DNA of 64,000 nucleotides from Strix aluco (lineage: Eukaryota > Chordata > Aves > Strigiformes > Strigidae), in NCBI RefSeq assembly GCF_031877795.1, contig NC_133931.1, positions 25,790,264-25,854,263 of the forward strand, read 5' to 3'. The notes under the pieces are model-generated. The model was not told the DNA's origin, searched no databases, and worked only from the letters and a program-made list of their open reading frames with translations. Shown in pieces: positions 58,878-64,000 of the stretch (position 1 is the first letter of the stretch; the number at the start of each line of letters is the position of its first letter). The translations under genes and the position numbers were made by a program.

Positions 58878-61127
58878 ATATCTTTTTGCTTGGATCCCTG
58901 CAAACCAGACTAGCACTTAGAAGGAGGGAAGGTGAATAATGGGAAACTGCGTCACTCGGACTTGTCCCTGACAAGTCTGGAAAGAAGTGACAGCAGATGT
59001 AGCAAGGTGAGAGAGCCCTCAGGCATTCTGACAAAGAGGCAACAGTAGGGGAGAACAACTTGTTCCAGAACTTTATCATGTTCTACTGAGATCTCTACAT
59101 TTTCCTATGTTTTCTTTTTTAAGGGACTTACAGGAGGGAGCATTATTGAGTAATTGAAGCGCAAGGCTGGCAGCTTGGCTTCTGAAGTCCTGTCACTGAG
59201 TTCCTGTGGCAACACATGTACTGTTGGTAATGGTCACATCTGAGAGTGGCTGATACTTCATGGTCCCTGGGCCATGTCGTTTTAACTGACTTGCATCTTT
59301 AGTGTTCACATCTGAAGGCCTTTTGGGTGCACAGGACACATCACTACTGCATATTAGCAAGGACACAGGGTGGTATGAGACCTGTCCCACTGGGGAAACA
59401 TCCACAGGCCTGTTTCCAGCTTTTCTACCTGAGACAGAGGGGATGAGACCAGCAGCACTCGCTGTGGCTGGGTATGGACCGCTCCCTCTTGTGCTGTTCA
59501 TCCTCTGCCTTGCACTCCCTGCGCAGACATGCTGGTGCTTGCTGCTTCTGTGTGTTAGAGCAAGGTAAAGGGTAGAACTTGGCATCGTGAGTGCCCTGTC
59601 CTAGACCTTGAGCTGTAAGGAAGTTTGCTCAATGCCATTTCACCAAAACAAGAGACAGAGGTAGGACCCACATTCTTTTTGCTGCCTGCCACATGGGGTC
59701 TGTATCAGCAAGAACTAGGAAGGGTACTGCACCCTGATCTGCCCGAGCCTTGTCAGTCAATGAGGATGATTAATAAACTGGCTACCCTGGCAGAGTCCAA
59801 GATGACGGCATCTTTTGGCACTTGGATATGCTCCACCAGACACAAGCCAGGAGCTTCCTCTGTCTTCTGCTGTTTAAAAAACTGGTGGCCTGAGGGGATC
59901 CCTCTTCCTTATGGTCAATTCAGCCTGACCCCTGACCTGTCCAGGAACTTTAACCAGGCTCCAAACTCTTGCAGGGTTGAGTGTGCTGCCAGGCAGCTGA
60001 GGAAAACATTACAGATTTGCTGACAGTGCTGCAGCATCCCAGGCACCCTTGCTGCCTCCAGGGCCCTTTAACAGCTTGTAAAAGGGCTCAGAGAAAACTT
60101 TCTGTGCAGAACAGGCACTCCTGGGGTGTTGCAGGCCAGGCAGTGTGCCAGCCGATGGGGATGAGACAATGCTTTGGGAAGCTCACCTGTAACCAACGGC
60201 TGGCAGCAACATGTCCAAAAGTTACAGAGCTGCAAGGACACATGCATGGATTCATTCCACCCTGACTTTTGCTCTCTGCCTCCCAGTGGCAGCCTCCTTC
60301 CCCAGTCCTTGTATGAAATTAGCATCTCCTCTCTCCTTCCTTCATCCCAGCCCCTCATGGCAGGTGCCAGGCAGTCCCAGTGAGAGCAGGCCATGCAGTC
60401 AGCTGTTTAGCAGGAGAGCGCCCCAAACCCTGCAAGCTTCTCTTTGAAAAAAGTTTCTTTTTGAAACCCATTGTGCAAGGGTGCAAGGCTGCCAACCCAA
60501 CTGAAATACCCTTACATGATTTGATGATTTTAGACAATGTAGACCATAGGGAACAATTGTAGGGAAGGGACAGGACTGCAGAATACAGTGTAGAGACACC
60601 CACGTAGGCTCCTGAGACACTGCAGCACTTGTTCTATTTATGCTCATTTTGAAATGATTGTTGAGAGGATACAGGGTTTCCTGGGCTTGGTCCCTCAAGT
60701 GAGTAAGGGATGCTGACATGCAAGAGGTGCTGTGACAGCTGGCTCTACCAGGGCAATGGCACCTACAGCCATGTGCAGAAACAGAATCTTGGGTGCCTAA
60801 ATATTTTTCCTGACAAAATCTTGGGCACTTACAGCTCCTCACAGGGCCTGAATGTCCAGTCAAACTGCTTTCTGCTTAGCCTTTACTTCAGGTAACCATG
60901 TCCCCTTCTGAAACTCAGCCTGGTCTCTCAGAGGTCACACAGAGTGCTTCCACTCTGTCACATTGGTCTGCTCCCTCTCACATCGAGATCCTACTCTTTC
61001 AACCATCCACATGAGCATTTGTGTTTGCATGTTTTCCCTTTCCATGACAAAAGAAAGGCCAGGCATGGGGTAGAGAATAGCTCTGGTTGGCTCTGCTTTG
61101 GGCCGGGGGCAGGGGGGGACGGACACA

Positions 61128-61203
61128 TGGACACTAGATGATCTCCAGAGGCACCTCCCAGACTCTGACAGAATCCACTGATGCTGTCATTCTGTGACTG
61201 TGA
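61128..61203 (+). mobile_element. Diverged CR1-like 3' fragment
   Basis: ACACTAGATGATCTCCAGAG, then a CCTCCCA block and the ending ATTCTGTGACTGTGA follow the order of a CR1 3' end. Only about 75 bp are recognisable. Confidence 0.6.
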
Positions 61204-62638
61204 AAAATGTAAATGATATTACCAGTCCTCACTGGGTGGACAGAAAGCACTTGAGTATCCTTAGGAATAGTATGTACAATGTACTAGAAATGGAAAGTAC
61301 TGAAGAAATCTGCAAAGGAAACAAGGAAGCTGACAGTTTAGTTGTGGACACCAAACTGAAATAACTTATGAAGTGCTTCAGGGAAGTGGACAGATAGTAA
61401 AATATCCATGTAGCCAAGGAGTAATGCTGAATTTATTTTCAAGGGTTTTTTTTTTATTCCATCCGCTGTCCCTGAGCACATGAGGAAGCTGCAAAGCAGA
61501 GCCATCACAGGTAGGGAACCTTCACATTGTTCACCAGTTAGCATCCTTGCTAGTTTACAAATGGCATTCCTATTTCTCAGAATCTCTCCCAACTCTGCTT
61601 GGCCAAAGCAATTTGCCAGATCCAGGGAGCTTAGGAGAGGAGACACACTTGGGCAGGAGCTGACAGGATCTTCTGTAGAGGACTTCAGGACACAAACATA
61701 CATGGGATTTGTAATACTGAAATCTGCAGTAGTAGGTAGAAACATTTTCCTCCAGAAGTGTCCCTTATCAACCAGCCATAATAACTTGCAAAGTACAGCA
61801 GTTGCTGGAAAAAATGAGATGCCTAGCTACTGCCCTGCCTTTCACTTCCCCACATTTTTCTGGTGATGTGGGGTCTCAAAGCATTTCTAAAACACCTTTA
61901 AAAAACCAACTGTTTTCAAATCCACAAACAGTTCAGAGTTCAGTTCTGAGCATTATAAATGGTCGTACTAATTAAATGCAGCTAAAATAGTGAAAAGAGT
62001 TGCAGGGCAGATGAGATCAATAACAAAACACCCTTAGAGAGCACAGAAGGGGGAAAAGTGCTGATGTAGAAAGGTGATTTATGGCAATTCTCTGTTGATG
62101 AAACAGAAGAATTATTGAGAACCTTAAGGAGAAAGGAGCTTTAGGTTGGAAGATTGACACTAAAAAGCATGGGGAAGTAATCCTTTCTGCATCAGTATGG
62201 CAAAGCTTCAGTTCTGGGAGGCAGGTCAATGTAGGTCAACGCTTGCACTGGAAATGCTAAGCTGGGGAACTTCTCTGGTCACCTCCTTGCCCCGTGTTGC
62301 CTCCTCCCCACCCCCTCTTTGACAAAGGGAAGCCAGTGCGTTTCAGTGTTGCGGTTTCACATACTGAGCATTCAGCTCCATGGTCTAATTCCTAACCAAA
62401 GACTCCAGCGCTAGGCAGCCTGATGCAAAGATAAAATAAGTTGCTCCAAGCATGGTGATTCTTATTTTAGCCTAGAGTTAGCAAGTTATTAAATGTGGCT
62501 GGCATTGGGATTTGGCATCTGTGAGCGTAGGGAGTCCTTTTCTCATCTTTTATCCTATGTAAGCCACAATCATCTTTTAACATAAAAACATTTCAAGGTC
62601 GATCTCATACGCATACACAACTGTGACTTACTTTATGC

Positions 62639-62650
62639 CCCCCCCCCCCA
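62639..62650 (+). repeat. Poly(C) run
   Basis: About twelve consecutive C before AGTAATTGCACG. Length may be unstable. Confidence 0.7.
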
Positions 62651-62991
62651 GTAATTGCACGAAAAATAAAGTGAGGATAAACTTTTATTCAAAGTGCCAT
62701 TTTTACATTTTCTAATAATCTGAAAACATTGTGTGAAAAGACCGTCACTCCATATTCTACACAATAACTAATATTCCAGCCTGATCTGTAATTTCATTGC
62801 AACACAGGATGAGAATCTGGGAAGAGTTAGCATGTTGATTTTTGAAACCTTTAAACTTCTTTTGTGTTAATGGAATTGCATATTTGAACAATCATACTGT
62901 TATGTTTGGACAGTTACATTTTTTATGACCATCACTGGCTGTAGTTAGACATAGTTGTCTCACTTTAAAGATATAATTTTCTTTGTTTCAG

Positions 62992-63059
62992 GAGGTTTCA
63001 GCCAGCAATTATTGCAATTGGATGGCATTTCAATAGCCAGTCTCTAGCAAACTCCTACG
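62992..63059 (+). other. Exon-like segment, plus strand
   Basis: A strong acceptor (TTTTCTTTGTTTCAG, ending 62991) and a full-consensus donor (GTGAGT at 63060-63065) enclose 68 nt with one reading frame open throughout (second base onward). I do not recognise the peptide. It could be a non-coding exon of a plus-strand transcript, an upstream exon of the next gene (TP53INP1 is expected beyond this side), or chance. Confidence 0.25.
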
Positions 63060-63642
63060 GTGAGTCACAGCATTGGCAAAACATGGCAAGTGTGGTGGTG
63101 TAATGTCATGTAACAGCAAGTCAGTGTCTTCTGCTAATATTTTAATGACAACCATCTCAAGCAGACCAAGTTTTCAGAAAGTGTTTGATATTCACACGTA
63201 ATGATCGGGGTTGCAAAAACACCCTTGGAGGATAGAGCTAATAAAATAAGCAGCTAGTTAGTATAAACTTCTTAATTTAATTTTGTTGTGTGGAAAGTGG
63301 CATAGTTTTCTTGCACGAGAAAGGCACTGCTGTTGTCTGGAAAGTTTCCATATGGCCCTGCAGCTTTCAGATTGCTCCAGTCAAAGGTGTCAATCAGAAA
63401 TTTGCTGTACTTTCACTGTTGTTGGCTTGTACATCTAAATGTATTTCACAGATTGGCTTTATTTGAAACACAATGTATATCTGTAAAATATTAGTCATTA
63501 ATCTGGCACCATTTAGCTGCAAAGTATTAATAATCTGGCATTGTTACATGCTGGGTTTGCATTCTAATTTCCTTTGTCTTGATGGTAAAATAGTGTTACT
63601 GCAAACAAAATGCAAGCTCACTTTTTGTTTCCTCTATTCCAG

Positions 63643-63778
63643 AGATGCATTTCAGAAGCCGCCTGTTGTGCTCCTTTCCATCAGAGAAGCAAACAAACCT
63701 GCCCAGCTCAGCGAGCCACTGCACTGCTTCCTGCTCGCCATGACTAACGCAATTACACCAGAAGGAAGTTTAAAATAA
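63643..63778 (+). other. Second exon-like segment or conserved-element candidate
   Basis: Begins after a strong polypyrimidine tract and acceptor (TTTCCTCTATTCCAG ending 63642). It is less AT-rich than its surroundings and is followed by several TAAT-core motifs (ATTAG, CAATTAC, ACAATTAG) to about 63895. No donor or polyadenylation signal is obvious. It could be a terminal exon, a conserved non-coding element or neither. Confidence 0.2.
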
Positions 63779-64000
63779 TTTCATTAGCGTTTGGAGCATA
63801 AGGTTCATCTTCAGCCAAACCTCAGACCATGCTTTCCATAGCGTTTGGATCACTGAAATACTCTTATATAAGCCTAATTGACACAATTAGAATGACGACT
63901 CCTTACAGATGTGTGTTGCTGTAGCAACCTGGGAGGAGGGCAGCCTAAGTGCCCTCCATATTTAGCAAAATAATATTAATCATAATAGGTAGAAGCACTT

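Larger units (their letters stand above)
54641..64000. other. Flank beyond NDUFAF6, no confirmed gene
   Basis: AT-rich sequence upstream of the NDUFAF6 promoter. It holds a CR1 remnant (61128-61203), a diverged duplication (58287-58430 and 58731-58877), a C run (62639-62650) and two exon-like plus-strand segments near 63.0 and 63.7 kb. Open frames of 128-135 codons at 59.2-61.9 kb have no recognisable domains. In human the next gene on this side is TP53INP1; none of its known protein blocks are seen. Confidence 0.5.

Noticed and set aside
59193-59585. 130-codon open frame, minus strand
   Set aside because: No recognisable protein features; overlaps other frames of similar size.
61338-61866. 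128- and 135-codon open frames on opposite strands
   Set aside because: Mutually overlapping, no domain, beside an old CR1 fragment; a decayed CR1 body is possible but too weak to call.
54720-64000. TP53INP1, expected from the human gene order
   Set aside because: None of its known protein blocks could be found; it probably lies beyond the right edge.

Overview
The window looks like bird nuclear DNA. Three CR1-type LINE 3' tails (9119-9223, about 48825-48939, about 61128-61203) and an avian ERVL-type LTR (46841-47680) point to Aves, and the ERVL-type family suggests a neoavian bird. The two genes I recognise, PLEKHF2 and NDUFAF6, are neighbours in the same orientation on human 8q22.1, and here both lie on the minus strand. 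I cannot name the species.

Layout from left to right. Positions 1-2440 lie downstream of PLEKHF2 and hold nothing I can call. Positions 2440-4755 are the last exon of PLEKHF2 (Phafin-2), with its complete single-exon CDS at 3992-4741. Positions 4756-22944 are its roughly 18 kb 5'-UTR intron. Positions 22380-23160 are a CpG island with the PLEKHF2 promoter and non-coding first exon. Positions 23160-34129 are about 11 kb of AT-rich intergenic DNA without a recognisable gene. Positions 34130-54409 hold the complete NDUFAF6 coding region, reconstructed as nine exons encoding 327 residues (the human protein is about 333). Positions 53940-54640 are the NDUFAF6 CpG island promoter. The rest, to 64000, is non-coding flank with an old CR1 remnant, a diverged local duplication near 58.3/58.7 kb and two exon-like plus-strand segments near 63 kb. 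In the human order TP53INP1 would come next on this side, but I found none of it here.

The two genes are ordinary housekeeping loci. PLEKHF2 is a PH-FYVE endosomal adaptor and NDUFAF6 is a mitochondrial complex I assembly factor of the squalene/phytoene synthase fold. They share orientation and separate CpG promoters; nothing suggests joint function. I see no strong sign of an undescribed system. The observations most worth checking are a predicted GC-AG intron in NDUFAF6, an LTR nested inside another LTR in NDUFAF6 intron 3, upstream ORFs in the PLEKHF2 leader, dispersed G/T-rich tracts with quadruplex potential, and the exon-like pair near 63 kb.
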